Part shown: positions 1-8,945 of the stretch, piece by piece
How positions within the stretch are numbered: the first letter of the stretch is position 1
How the letters are laid out: the number at the start of each line of letters is the position of its first letter
NCBI GenBank assembly: GCA_965198285.1
Contig: OZ240251.1
Coordinates: forward strand, 186,001 to 250,000
Direction: 5' to 3'
From: UBA11872 sp965198285
GTDB lineage: Bacteria; Chloroflexota; UBA11872
DNA length: 64,000 nt
The notes under the pieces: generated by a model
Told to the model about the DNA's origin: nothing
The model's input: the letters and a program-made list of their open reading frames with translations, nothing else
Database searches by the model: none
Translations under genes and position numbers: made by a program

Positions 1-1648
1 CAATCAGACCTATCCACACAAGCTCGTCACGGGCCGCGCCGCCGACTTCCCAACGTTGCGCAAGCCGGGCGGTCTGTCCGGGTTTGCCGCCCGCGAGGAG
101 AGCACGCACGACGTGATGGGCGCCGGCCACGCTGGCACGGGCGTATCCGCGGGCGTGGGGATCGCGGTGGCCGGGCAGTTGCGGGGCGAAACGTCGGCCA
201 CGGTGGCGGTCATCGGCGACGGGTCGTTTACGTCGGGCGTGGTCTTCGAGGCCCTCAATCAAGCCGGCGACCTGGGTCTGCCCTTTGTCGTGCTTCTGAA
301 TGACAACGGCATGTCGATCTCGCCCAACGTGGGCGCGTTGAGCCGCAACATGGGCCGCGGACGCGAGACTTGGCAGCCCGACGACCCGGAAGCGCGAGCG
401 CGCTTCACCGCCACCCAAATGGCTTCGCAGCCGACCGAGCCATACGCCAACGCGGCCGACTTTTGCGCGGCCTTCGGCTTCGAGTACGTGGGACCGGTGG
501 ACGGCCACGACCGGCCGGAGCTGGAATCCGTGCTTCGTGATGCCGTGGACCGCCGGCGTCCGGTGCTGGTGCACGCCTTTACCCGCAAGGGCAAGGGCCT
601 TCCGGAGGCCGAGTCCGATCCGGTGACGCTGCACCAACCCGGAACGGCGCAGGCCGTCGGAGCCGCCAACGCCACGAGCTACAGCAAGGTATTGGCCCGT
701 ACCCTGACCGACCTGGCACGCGAGGACGAGCGAATCGTGGCCATCAGCGCGGCGATGTGCGAGGGCACCGCGCTGGCCGACATGCAGCGCGAGCTGCCCA
801 ATCGGGTCTTCGACGTGGGGATCGCCGAAAGTCATGCCGTGGCCATGGCGGCCGGGCTGGCCACGCAAGGGCTGCGGCCCGTGGTCTGCATCTACAGCAC
901 ATTCCTGCAGCGCGCCTTTGACCAGATCGTGCACGACGTGGCGATCCAAAACCTGCCGGTGATTCTGGGCGTGGACCGCGCCGGAATCGTGGGCGATGAC
1001 GGACGGACGCACCACGGCGTGCTGGACCTCGCCTACCTGCGCGCGATTCCCAATTTCGTGGTGGCGGCGCCCAAGGACGAAAACGAATTGCGCCACCTGT
1101 TTCGCACCGCGCTGGACAGCGACCGGCCGTTCGCGATCCGCTATTCGCGCGGATCGGGGGTCGGCGTTCCGCTTTCGGGGCCGCCCCGCGTTCTGCCGAT
1201 TGGCCGGGCCGAGATGCTGCGAGACGGCTCGGACATCTCGCTGCTGGGTCTTGGCTGGGGCGTTGCGCCGGCCCTGGAAGCCGCCGACCGGTTGGAACGG
1301 CTTGGCGTACATGCCGCCGTCGTGAACGCACGCTTCGTCAAGCCGCTGGATCGGGACCTGATCTGCGAGCTTGCTGCCCGCACCCGCTGTGTGGTTACGG
1401 TCGAAGACCACAACCTCATGGGCGGGTTCGGAAGCGCGGTGGTCGAGCTACTGGCCGACAACGACCTGGGCGACGTGCAGGTTCGCCGGGTCGCGATGCC
1501 GGATATGTTCCACGAGCACGGGCCGGCCGACAGCATTCGAGCCGCGCACGGCCTGAGTGCGTCGGGCATCGTGGACGCGGCCTGCGCGCTTACCGATCAC
1601 GCCATCGCGGTTCGCATCGACGCGGGACGGCTGATCGTCGGACCCTGA
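1..1648 (+). CDS. dxs: 1-deoxy-D-xylulose-5-phosphate synthase (5' truncated by window edge)
   Basis: Condenses pyruvate and glyceraldehyde 3-phosphate to DXP, the entry step of the MEP isoprenoid pathway (cytosolic, thiamine diphosphate dependent). The frame is already open at base 2 and reads QTYPHKLVTGR, a conserved DXS stretch, so the first ~100 residues lie outside the window; the internal ATG at 56 is not the start. Visible motifs are GAGHAGTGVSAG, the TPP-binding GDGSF followed by EALNQAG, NDNGMSIS, the pyrimidine-domain GIAESHAVAMAAG, and DRAGIVGDDGRTHHG, followed by the C-terminal transketolase domain. The prenyl synthase gene begins 28 bases downstream on the same strand, which suggests an isoprenoid operon. 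Confidence 0.96.
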   Translation, partial: NQTYPHKLVTGRAADFPTLRKPGGLSGFAAREESTHDVMGAGHAGTGVSAGVGIAVAGQLRGETSATVAVIGDGSFTSGVVFEALNQAGDLGLPFVVLLNDNGMSISPNVGALSRNMGRGRETWQPDDPEARARFTATQMASQPTEPYANAADFCAAFGFEYVGPVDGHDRPELESVLRDAVDRRRPVLVHAFTRKGKGLPEAESDPVTLHQPGTAQAVGAANATSYSKVLARTLTDLAREDERIVAISAAMCEGTALADMQRELPNRVFDVGIAESHAVAMAAGLATQGLRPVVCIYSTFLQRAFDQIVHDVAIQNLPVILGVDRAGIVGDDGRTHHGVLDLAYLRAIPNFVVAAPKDENELRHLFRTALDSDRPFAIRYSRGSGVGVPLSGPPRVLPIGRAEMLRDGSDISLLGLGWGVAPALEAADRLERLGVHAAVVNARFVKPLDRDLICELAARTRCVVTVEDHNLMGGFGSAVVELLADNDLGDVQVRRVAMPDMFHEHGPADSIRAAHGLSASGIVDAACALTDHAIAVRIDAGRLIVGP

Positions 1649-1676
1649 GACTGATCGGCTGAGCGCGCTGATTTCG

Positions 1677-2705
1677 GTGATGACATCGGTGCCGGAAGCG
1701 CTGGGGCGCTATCGCGAGCGCATTGACGCCGAAGTCGAACTCGCCGTGCGCGGCCCTGACCTGCCGCTCTACACGATGGCGCGGTACCACCTTGGCCAGG
1801 TGAACGCCGACGGGGCGCCCGCCACCATGGAACGCGGCAAGGCGATCCGTCCCACCCTGTGCCTGCTGATGTGCGAGGCGCTGGGCGGCGATCTGGAAGC
1901 GGCGCTGCCGGCGGCGGTCGGACTGGAACTGCTGCACAACTTCACGCTGGTGCACGACGACGTGATGGACGACGACCAGATCCGGCATCACCGCCCAACG
2001 GTCTGGGTGTTGTGGGGACGCTCCCAAGCAATCGATGCCGGCGATCTGCTGCATGTGCTGGCCACGCTGAGCGTGCTGCGCAGCGGCCGAGACGGCGAGT
2101 CCGCCACGCTGGCCAGGGACGCCACCCGGGTCGTCACGCAGGGCTCCCGCCTGGTCACGGAAGGCCAGCACCTGGACATTGCGTTCGAGAACGCCGACCA
2201 AGTGGGAGTGGCCGACTACCTGGACATGATCGCCCGCAAGTCGGCGGCCTTGATCGCGGTAGCGTTCGAACTCGGCGCCATCTTCGCCGGCAACGACCCG
2301 ACCACGCGCGAAGCCTGCCGCCACTACGGTCGGGAAGTGGGCATCGTCTTCCAGATCCGTGACGACATGCTGGGCATCTGGGGCGATCCGGCAGTCACCG
2401 GCAAGCCGGTGGGTGCCGATATTCAGAAGCGCAAGAAGACCTTGCCAATCATCCACGCCCTCGAGACGGCGGACGGGCCTGACCGAACACGCCTGCGTGC
2501 CATGTTGAGTGACCACGACGAGCCTCCCGATGTCGAAGCCACCATGGCCATTCTGGAACGGGCCGGGTCTCATTCCTTCACCGAGGCGCGGATTCGCGAG
2601 CACGCGGAACGGGCCGCACAGGCCCTGTCCGACCTGCCGGTGAGCGCCTGGGGCCACCGCAACCTGGACGCGGTCGCGACCTACATCGGCACGCGCGACC
2701 GCTAG
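1677..2705 (+). CDS. Polyprenyl (farnesyl/geranylgeranyl-type) diphosphate synthase
   Basis: Class I trans-prenyltransferase of 342 residues that elongates allylic diphosphates with isopentenyl diphosphate. The first aspartate-rich motif is HDDVMDDD near residue 92 and the second is RDDMLG near residue 228; GKAIRP and the KSAAL block are also present. The start is either GTG 1677 or the adjacent ATG 1680. It follows dxs by 28 bases, so it likely uses the product of the same pathway. Product chain length cannot be read from the sequence with certainty. It converges with the YvcK-like gene on the other strand. Confidence 0.92.
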   Translation: MMTSVPEALGRYRERIDAEVELAVRGPDLPLYTMARYHLGQVNADGAPATMERGKAIRPTLCLLMCEALGGDLEAALPAAVGLELLHNFTLVHDDVMDDDQIRHHRPTVWVLWGRSQAIDAGDLLHVLATLSVLRSGRDGESATLARDATRVVTQGSRLVTEGQHLDIAFENADQVGVADYLDMIARKSAALIAVAFELGAIFAGNDPTTREACRHYGREVGIVFQIRDDMLGIWGDPAVTGKPVGADIQKRKKTLPIIHALETADGPDRTRLRAMLSDHDEPPDVEATMAILERAGSHSFTEARIREHAERAAQALSDLPVSAWGHRNLDAVATYIGTRDR

Positions 2706-2741
2706 ACCGAGTCCGGGACCAAAGAGACGGGGTATGGCGGG

Positions 2742-4064
2742 CTAGCGAACCGCGCCAACGGCGGCCAACGGCGTGGGCGTCTTGCGCGACGCTTCCTCGT
2801 ACAGTTCCAAAAGGGCCGCAGCCAGGGTTTCCGAGTCGTGGTGGCGCGGATCGTTGTGATCCACCACGTCGGCCGTCACGGCCTGCACGCCGGTTTCCAG
2901 CAACTCAACCTGGACGGCCGGATCGCATTCGACGATGCGTGAGCCGCTGCCCGGCTCCACGCCCAGGCGCGTGTTGCTGTTGACAAGTGTGTACTGAAAG
3001 AGGCCCGGTCCGACGTGTGACGTGAGCGAGGTCACGTGGTCGGCCAGGCTGTAGCCGTCGGTTTCGCCGGGTTCGGTGGCCACGTTGCAGACGTACACCT
3101 TCACCGCACTGGAAGCGCGCACCGCGGTGGCAATGTCGCCCACGAGCAGGTTGGGCAGCACGCTTGTGTGCACACTGCCGGGTCCCAGCACGATCATGTC
3201 GGCGGCGAGCAACTCCTTGACCGCCTCGTCATTGGCGGCGACGTAGCGCGGCTCGATGAGCACCCGGGCGATCGGCTTACCGGCGGAGCGGATGCGCGAT
3301 TCGCCGCGCACGATCGACCCGTCGTCCATCTGAGCCGCCAGCCGCAGGTCGGTGAGGGTTGAGGCCAGGATTCGGCCCCGTACCCGCAGGACTTCACTGA
3401 GGTCATTGACGCCCCGCTCGAAATTGCCGTCGTTCAGGTCGGCCATGGCGGCGATCAGCAGGTTACCGAGGCTGTGCCCCTGCAACCCCTGCCCGCGGCT
3501 GAACCGATACTCCATCACGTCCTGCATGAGCGACTCGGAATCGGCCAGCGCGGCCAGGCACTGCCGGATGTCGCCGGGCGGCATCAGACCCAACTCCTCG
3601 CGCAGACGTCCTGAACTGCCCCCGTCGTCGGCCACGGTTACGACGGCGGTGATGTTATTGGTGTACTTCTTCAGGCCGCGCAGGAGCACGCCCAGGCCGG
3701 TGCCGCCGCCGATAGCCACGATGCGCGGCCCGCGCTGCAAGCGCCGGTTCTGGTAGAGAATCTCGGCCAGGTTGTCCTGCGGGTCCACGACCACGGACAA
3801 GACGCTGCGGCCGAGCAGGAGGGCGCCTGAGCCGGCGATGAGCAGACCCAGCACTCCCACGGTGAGTTCACGTACCGGGTGCTCGAGAAACTGCAGCGTC
3901 AGGTAATAGACGACGGTCCCCGCAGGCCCGGGGATATCAATGGTGCGGTAGACAAAGGCCAAAAACATCGCCATGGCGAGAGCCAGGACGACGGTGCCAA
4001 GGAAAATCAGCAGTAGGTACCGCTTTACGCCGATGCCGAGCGTGAGCCAGCGACGGGAGCGCAT
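2742..4064 (-). CDS. yvcK: YvcK/CofD-like family protein (gluconeogenesis factor family) with N-terminal membrane anchor
   Basis: 440 residues. Two hydrophobic helices (about residues 16-40 and 68-92) precede a cytosolic YvcK domain with IGGGTGLG near residue 118, VADDGGSSGRLR, PPGDIRQCLAAL, GHSLGNLLIAAM and LGPGSVHTSVLPNLL. YvcK proteins bind UDP-sugars and influence carbon flux and cell envelope formation; they resemble the CofD fold but are not F420 enzymes. The membrane-anchored form is one I associate with Chloroflexota. The ATG at 4064 places the first helix right after a short basic stretch. The biochemical role here is inferred from the family. Confidence 0.9.
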   Translation of the reverse strand: MRSRRWLTLGIGVKRYLLLIFLGTVVLALAMAMFLAFVYRTIDIPGPAGTVVYYLTLQFLEHPVRELTVGVLGLLIAGSGALLLGRSVLSVVVDPQDNLAEILYQNRRLQRGPRIVAIGGGTGLGVLLRGLKKYTNNITAVVTVADDGGSSGRLREELGLMPPGDIRQCLAALADSESLMQDVMEYRFSRGQGLQGHSLGNLLIAAMADLNDGNFERGVNDLSEVLRVRGRILASTLTDLRLAAQMDDGSIVRGESRIRSAGKPIARVLIEPRYVAANDEAVKELLAADMIVLGPGSVHTSVLPNLLVGDIATAVRASSAVKVYVCNVATEPGETDGYSLADHVTSLTSHVGPGLFQYTLVNSNTRLGVEPGSGSRIVECDPAVQVELLETGVQAVTADVVDHNDPRHHDSETLAAALLELYEEASRKTPTPLAAVGAVR

Positions 4065-4209
4065 CTACGAGCCTTCGCGACCGAAATCCGTGCCAAGATT
4101 GGCCCGCTGCGTACGCAGAAATGGGGATGGGCCGGGCACGTGAGTAAAGCCGTACGGCATTGGTCGCGAGTATATCGCTGCGGTGAAACGCGCGCGTGGG
4201 CTGGGCGCC

Positions 4210-5037
4210 ATGTCTGAGGCCGCCGACATCCGGATCATCGCGATGGACCTGGACGGCACGCTGGTCAAAGGCGAGCAGGGGATCACGCCACCGGTGCGCC
4301 GGGCGATTGACGCCGCGCGCGCTGCGGGGATTGAGATCACCATTGCCACGGGGCGGATGTTCCGGTCGGCTCGCCGCTTCGCCGACGATCTCCAAGTCAC
4401 CCTGCCGATCATCTGCTACCAGGGGTCGCTGGTGCGCGATCCGGTGACGGGCGTCACGCACCAGCACCACATGCTGCCGTCGGGGCCGGCCCAGGCGGCC
4501 GTGGAGTTCGCCCGCCAGCGCGGGCTACACGTGAACGCCTACATCGACGACGACCTGTACATGGAAGCCGACACGCCGGAGGGTCGCTTCTACGCGGCCA
4601 GTTCCGACGTTCCGATCACGTTCGTGGAGGACCTGAGCGCGGCTGTCACCGCAGGCAGCACCAAGCTGGTGTTCGTGATGGACGAACACCGCGTGCTGGA
4701 TGCGATAGCCGAAATGGACGACCGCTTCGGCCCGGCGGTGCAGGCGACCCGCTCGCATCCGCGCTTTGCCGAGATCGTGCGGCGCGACGTGAACAAGGGG
4801 CGCGCGCTAGCGCGTGTGGCCGCCGTGGCGAACGTGCCGATCGAGCAGACGATGGGCATCGGCGACAACCTGAACGACCTGGACCTGGTGAAGGCCGCCG
4901 GCATCGGCGTGGCGATGGGCGACGGCGACCCGCGCGTGCTGTCGGCTGCCGACTGGATTACCGGCAGCTACGAGGACGACGGCGTGGCCCAGGCAATCGA
5001 GCGGCTGCTGAATGGAACGGTCAGCGGAACCGCCTAG
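4210..5037 (+). CDS. HAD-superfamily Cof-type phosphatase
   Basis: 275 residues from ATG 4210; an upstream in-frame GTG at 4183 would add nine residues. HAD motif I is AMDLDGTLVKG near the N-terminus with both nucleophile aspartates, motif II is ATGRM, and motif III/IV is GIGDNLNDLDLV followed by GVAMGDGDPRV. The C2-type cap lies between motifs II and III. Members dephosphorylate sugar phosphates or other small phosphometabolites; the substrate cannot be assigned. It is divergent from the YvcK gene across 145 bases, and its 3' end faces the histidine kinase. Confidence 0.9.
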   Translation: MSEAADIRIIAMDLDGTLVKGEQGITPPVRRAIDAARAAGIEITIATGRMFRSARRFADDLQVTLPIICYQGSLVRDPVTGVTHQHHMLPSGPAQAAVEFARQRGLHVNAYIDDDLYMEADTPEGRFYAASSDVPITFVEDLSAAVTAGSTKLVFVMDEHRVLDAIAEMDDRFGPAVQATRSHPRFAEIVRRDVNKGRALARVAAVANVPIEQTMGIGDNLNDLDLVKAAGIGVAMGDGDPRVLSAADWITGSYEDDGVAQAIERLLNGTVSGTA

Positions 5038-5056
5038 CAGCGCGAAGGAGACGGCG

Positions 5057-7243
5057 TCACGCCGAGGGCGTCAGCAGGGAATCGGCTTCCTGTTCGGCGG
5101 TGTCCGACGGCGGCACGAGCGGCAGGTCGATGATCATCACGGTGCCCTCGCCCTCCTCCACCTCGAGACTGATGGTCCCGCCGTGCTGGCGCACAATGTC
5201 GCTGCACATGGCCAAGCCGAGCCCGGTACCCTGGCCGGCGGGTTTGGTCGTGAAAAACGGGTTGAATATCTTCTCGGCAACTTCCGGCGGCATCCCGCCG
5301 CCGTTGTCCCGAATGCGGACCTCGATGTGGTCCTCGTGACGTCGAGTACCCAACCAAACGATTGGCATGAACGAAGCGGCGCCGCCGCCCGCGGCGAAGG
5401 CTTGCCGTCGTTCATCGGTCGCGTAGCAGGAGTTGGCCACCATGTTCAAGAACATGCGGCCCAGGTCCTGAGAGACGACATTGAGCTCACCGACGTCGGA
5501 GTCGAAGTCCCGCTCGATGCTGAGTTGGAAATTCTGATCGGTCGCCCGGGCGCTGTGATACGCCAGCCGGGCGTATTCGTCGACTAACTGGTTGATGTCG
5601 GTCGGCGACCGATCCCCCGACCCGCGGCCCATCGAGAGCATGTCCTGCACGATGCGGTTGGCGCGGTCGCCGTGCGACCGGATGCGTTGCAGGTTGTCGG
5701 TAAGGTCCTGGGAGACCTCTTCGATCAGTGAGCGGTCGTCCTCCGGCAGACTGTCGCCGCTCTCCTCCAGAACCTCCTGCATCTCCTCCAGCAGCTCTTC
5801 CGACGCTTCGGCGAAGTTCTTGACGAAATTCAGGGGGTTTCGAATCTCGTGGGCCACGCCGGCGGTCAGTTCACCCAGCGCTGCCAGCTTCTCGCGCATG
5901 ACGATCTGATCCTGGGCCTTCTGCAGATCGCCCAGCACGCTCTCCAGTTGCACGTTCTTGTCCTGCAACTCGTTGGCCAGCTTTTCAACCAGGTTCAGGC
6001 GCTGGACCTCGAGCGCGTGACGGCGGAAGACCTCCAGGGCCGCGGCCATGTCGGCCACTTCGTCGCGGCCGCTCATTTCGACTCGAGTCTCGAGATCGCC
6101 CCCGGCCATGCGGAGCATCCAGTCCGACAACATCTGCAGCCGGCGCAGCAGGAAGCGGCCAACGAATAGCCAGGCAATCAGCAACGCGCCGCCGATGCTG
6201 ATCGCGCTAATCGCCAGCAGCAGGAGGCGCCCGGTGAAGATCGTGTCGGTTGAACTGCGAGTGGCCTCCTCCGCGCTGGCTCGGGCCGCGCTCACCAGGC
6301 CGTCGACCTCAGCGAGCAAGTCAATGGCCTGCCCGCGGTTGCGGGCCAGCAGGTCCTGTTGACGTTCCAGCAGGGTGAGTTCTTGGGCCAGGACATCAAA
6401 GCCGCTCGGCTCGCCGGCGCCGACCTCAAACAGCCGCTCGAACAGCGGGACAAGGTCGGCATGGAACGGGGATGTGGTCAGCCCGTTGAGGTTCCGCTCA
6501 ATGCGGCGGGCGGAGGCCTCGAACCGCTCGCGCAGCGGTTCGATCAACGAGGGGCTGGATAGGGTAAAGGCGCTGGCCAGCAATTGGGTGGCAATGTTGA
6601 CATCGGCCTGCAACTCGGCCAGGCGCCGGTAGCGGCTGAGTTCAGGTTCGGAGAAGTGCTCCTGACGGATCGGCGGCTCTTCCGTCATCGAGCGATACCC
6701 GGTCATCGTGTAGAACAGCTGGTCGTCGATGGCGGGCACGATCACGCCCTCGAGGCTGCTGCGCAGATCCTCCAACTCCGTCCGCAGAGCCTGACGGCGC
6801 TCATTCAGGTCGAAGAGATCGAACCGCTCGCGCTTGATGGTCTCGATATTCGAAATCAGCGTGTCGGCGTGCCGGCGAAGACGCTGCGTACGGGCGTCGT
6901 CGCCGCTGCTGCGATTCAGAACCGTCAGCAGCACCTCAAGGTCCTGGCGCGCGCTCTCAATGCTCCCGGCAACCTCGTCCACCTCCGCCGCACTGCCGGC
7001 CGCCGCCAGGCGCGGCGCGGCCGCCACCAGCGTGCTGCTGTACTGGGCCACCCCAAACGCAGCGGCCAGTTCGGGAACGCTGCCCTCGTTGACCCGATCT
7101 TGGGCGTCGCCGACCCGGGTGAACGACCATAAGCCCACCAGACTGGCGGCAACCGTCATCGCCACGGCGCCGCCGATGCCCAGGTAGAGCTGGGTCGAAA
7201 TTCGATAGCGCGCTTCCAGCAGACGCTTCAAGCGGTCCAGCAC
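5057..7243 (-). CDS. Membrane sensor histidine kinase (HAMP, HisKA, HATPase)
   Basis: 728 residues. An N-terminal membrane helix (about 22-45) is followed by a ~290-residue, mainly helical extracytoplasmic domain, a second helix (about 335-357), a HAMP domain, a coiled coil, and the kinase core. The phospho-acceptor lies in GVAHEIRNP near residue 463; the N box is MFLNMVANSCYA and the ATP lid carries GQGTGLGLAMC near residue 665. It lies two bases downstream of a solute-binding protein gene, and the following genes encode response-regulator and partner-switching proteins. I infer that the binding protein feeds a signal to the kinase, which phosphorylates one or both REC proteins of the cluster. 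Confidence 0.93.
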   Translation of the reverse strand: MLDRLKRLLEARYRISTQLYLGIGGAVAMTVAASLVGLWSFTRVGDAQDRVNEGSVPELAAAFGVAQYSSTLVAAAPRLAAAGSAAEVDEVAGSIESARQDLEVLLTVLNRSSGDDARTQRLRRHADTLISNIETIKRERFDLFDLNERRQALRTELEDLRSSLEGVIVPAIDDQLFYTMTGYRSMTEEPPIRQEHFSEPELSRYRRLAELQADVNIATQLLASAFTLSSPSLIEPLRERFEASARRIERNLNGLTTSPFHADLVPLFERLFEVGAGEPSGFDVLAQELTLLERQQDLLARNRGQAIDLLAEVDGLVSAARASAEEATRSSTDTIFTGRLLLLAISAISIGGALLIAWLFVGRFLLRRLQMLSDWMLRMAGGDLETRVEMSGRDEVADMAAALEVFRRHALEVQRLNLVEKLANELQDKNVQLESVLGDLQKAQDQIVMREKLAALGELTAGVAHEIRNPLNFVKNFAEASEELLEEMQEVLEESGDSLPEDDRSLIEEVSQDLTDNLQRIRSHGDRANRIVQDMLSMGRGSGDRSPTDINQLVDEYARLAYHSARATDQNFQLSIERDFDSDVGELNVVSQDLGRMFLNMVANSCYATDERRQAFAAGGGAASFMPIVWLGTRRHEDHIEVRIRDNGGGMPPEVAEKIFNPFFTTKPAGQGTGLGLAMCSDIVRQHGGTISLEVEEGEGTVMIIDLPLVPPSDTAEQEADSLLTPSA

Positions 7244-7245
7244 GC

Positions 7246-8529
7246 TCAGGTCCCCAGCAAGCTGTCCACAGCGCGATAGCGACCGTCCGGGCCGATCACC
7301 GTCAGAAAGACCGCGTCCGAGCCTTGATTGTCGGCATCGCTGTAGCGGAGCTTGAATCCATCAATTTCGTCGGCGCTTCGCAGGCTGCTGAGAAAGCACT
7401 CCCGGCTGAGTTCGCGTCCGCATCGCTCCAGGCCCAGGATGACCAGGCGGCCGGCCAGATAGCCCTCGAACGAGACGAAGCCGGGATCCTCGTCCGGACG
7501 GTAGGCGGCCAAGGCGCGGCGGTAGGCCTGCACAACCGGAAGGGACGTGTCCGTCGGGAAGGGCACGACCTGCGTGACGAAGACCCCGGCGCCGTCGGGG
7601 CCCAGTTCTTGGGCGAGCGCGTTGCTTCCGACGAAGGAGATGGTCATGAACACCGGAATGAATCCCAGGTGCCGCGACCATGCGACCAGGGCCGCGACCG
7701 GTTCGTACGCGCCAATCATGATCACGGCTTCGGGCTGGCCCTCGCGCAGATCGAGCAGCGCGGTCTTGACCGCCACGGTATTGCGGGGATACACGCCGAC
7801 CGCGGCCAGGGTCATGTCGCGCCGCTCCAGTGCGGCCCGCACCCCGTTGTAGCCGGCCCGCCCGTAGGAATCGTCCTGATACAGCACCGCGATCCGTCGT
7901 ATCCCAAGGTCATCGGTCAGACGCGCCACCATCTCCTCGGTCTCCTGGTTATAGGAGGCGCGTAGGTTGATCACGACGTCATGGAGATCTTCACCGCGCA
8001 GGAATGCCGCACCGGTGAACGGGGCCAGATAGGGCGTATTCGCTTCGACGGCGACAGGTACGGCGGACCGGGACGTAGGGGTACCCACGGCGCCAATCAA
8101 CGCGAATACCTTGTCCACTTCGATCAGCTGCTTGGTGTTGACGACGGCGGCTTCCGGTTCGTACGCGTCGTCCAGCGGTTTCAGTTCCAGGCGACGGCCA
8201 TGCACACCGCCCTGCGCGTTTGCTTCCTGGAACGCGGTCCTGATGCCGAGCTGCATGTTCTGCCCGAGTTCCCTGGCCGGTCCGCTGAAGGCGGCCGACT
8301 GGCCAAAGAGGACCCGCTCATCGAAGACGCCGGGTGCGGGGTCCTCCACCTCGGCACTGGCGGGCACCGCGGTCTCGGCTGCGACCGCGGTGCCGGCGGG
8401 CCCCTCGTCAGGTACCTGGGTCGAACTGCCGGGAACCAGAACCGCCCACAAGACGATCCCAAGGGCCGCCAGGCCCCCGATTCCCAACGCGATCAGCCGC
8501 GCCCTGGGCAACGGGGCGAATCGCTTCAT
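7246..8529 (-). CDS. Periplasmic branched-chain-amino-acid-type ligand-binding protein (Peripla_BP_6)
   Basis: 427 residues with an N-terminal hydrophobic signal or anchor (about 10-32) and a two-lobed type I periplasmic binding fold: LFGQSAAFSGPARELG, AFQEANAQGGVHGRRLEL, GAVGTPTSRSAVPVA and VLYQDDSYGRAGY. No ABC permease or ATPase gene is adjacent. Instead it is wedged between the kinase gene and an RsbW-like gene, with a 4-base ATGA overlap to the latter. This suggests a sensory rather than a transport role: an extracytoplasmic ligand sensor working with the histidine kinase. The ligand is unknown. Confidence 0.88.
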   Translation of the reverse strand: MKRFAPLPRARLIALGIGGLAALGIVLWAVLVPGSSTQVPDEGPAGTAVAAETAVPASAEVEDPAPGVFDERVLFGQSAAFSGPARELGQNMQLGIRTAFQEANAQGGVHGRRLELKPLDDAYEPEAAVVNTKQLIEVDKVFALIGAVGTPTSRSAVPVAVEANTPYLAPFTGAAFLRGEDLHDVVINLRASYNQETEEMVARLTDDLGIRRIAVLYQDDSYGRAGYNGVRAALERRDMTLAAVGVYPRNTVAVKTALLDLREGQPEAVIMIGAYEPVAALVAWSRHLGFIPVFMTISFVGSNALAQELGPDGAGVFVTQVVPFPTDTSLPVVQAYRRALAAYRPDEDPGFVSFEGYLAGRLVILGLERCGRELSRECFLSSLRSADEIDGFKLRYSDADNQGSDAVFLTVIGPDGRYRAVDSLLGT

Positions 8530-8945
8530 TCAGCTCGGTAAGCGACGAGCGTCAGGTGGTTGCGGCCCTCTTCCCGCCGGTAGGTCAGCTCGTCCATCAA
8601 CTTGCGTACCAGGTAAACCCCCAGCCCGCCGATCGGCCGCTCGTGAATCGGCGCGTTGACGTCAGGTATGGGCGCGTCGTGTAGCGGGTCGAACGGCTTG
8701 CCGTCATCCACGACGTCGATGGTGAGCGCCTCGTCGGTCGAATTGAAAGTGACCGTGATCTCGTGCAGACCCTCGTCATGCCCGTGGTTAATGGTGTTCA
8801 TCGCCAGTTCTTCAAGCACCAGGTTGACCTTGCCCACCAGAGCAAGCGACCAATCCTCCTGCTCGCCCAGGTTCTCCACGACTTCGGTGAGCCGCGTCAG
8901 CTCCTCCAGCCGGGTTTCAATGGTCACGGTTTGCGTGATGCTCAT
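8526..8945 (-). CDS. RsbW-like anti-sigma/ATP-binding serine kinase (HATPase_c_2)
   Basis: 139 residues, a stand-alone GHKL ATPase. The N box is ELAMNTINHG with the conserved E and N, the G1 box is VDDGKPFDP, and a G2-like stretch is RPIGGLGVYLV. In partner switching such kinases bind a sigma factor or other target and phosphorylate STAS antagonists. It overlaps the upstream phosphatase gene and the downstream binding-protein gene by four bases each, so all three are translationally coupled. The STAS proteins encoded just upstream are the likely partners. No sigma factor gene is visible nearby. Confidence 0.88.
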   Translation of the reverse strand: MSITQTVTIETRLEELTRLTEVVENLGEQEDWSLALVGKVNLVLEELAMNTINHGHDEGLHEITVTFNSTDEALTIDVVDDGKPFDPLHDAPIPDVNAPIHERPIGGLGVYLVRKLMDELTYRREEGRNHLTLVAYRAE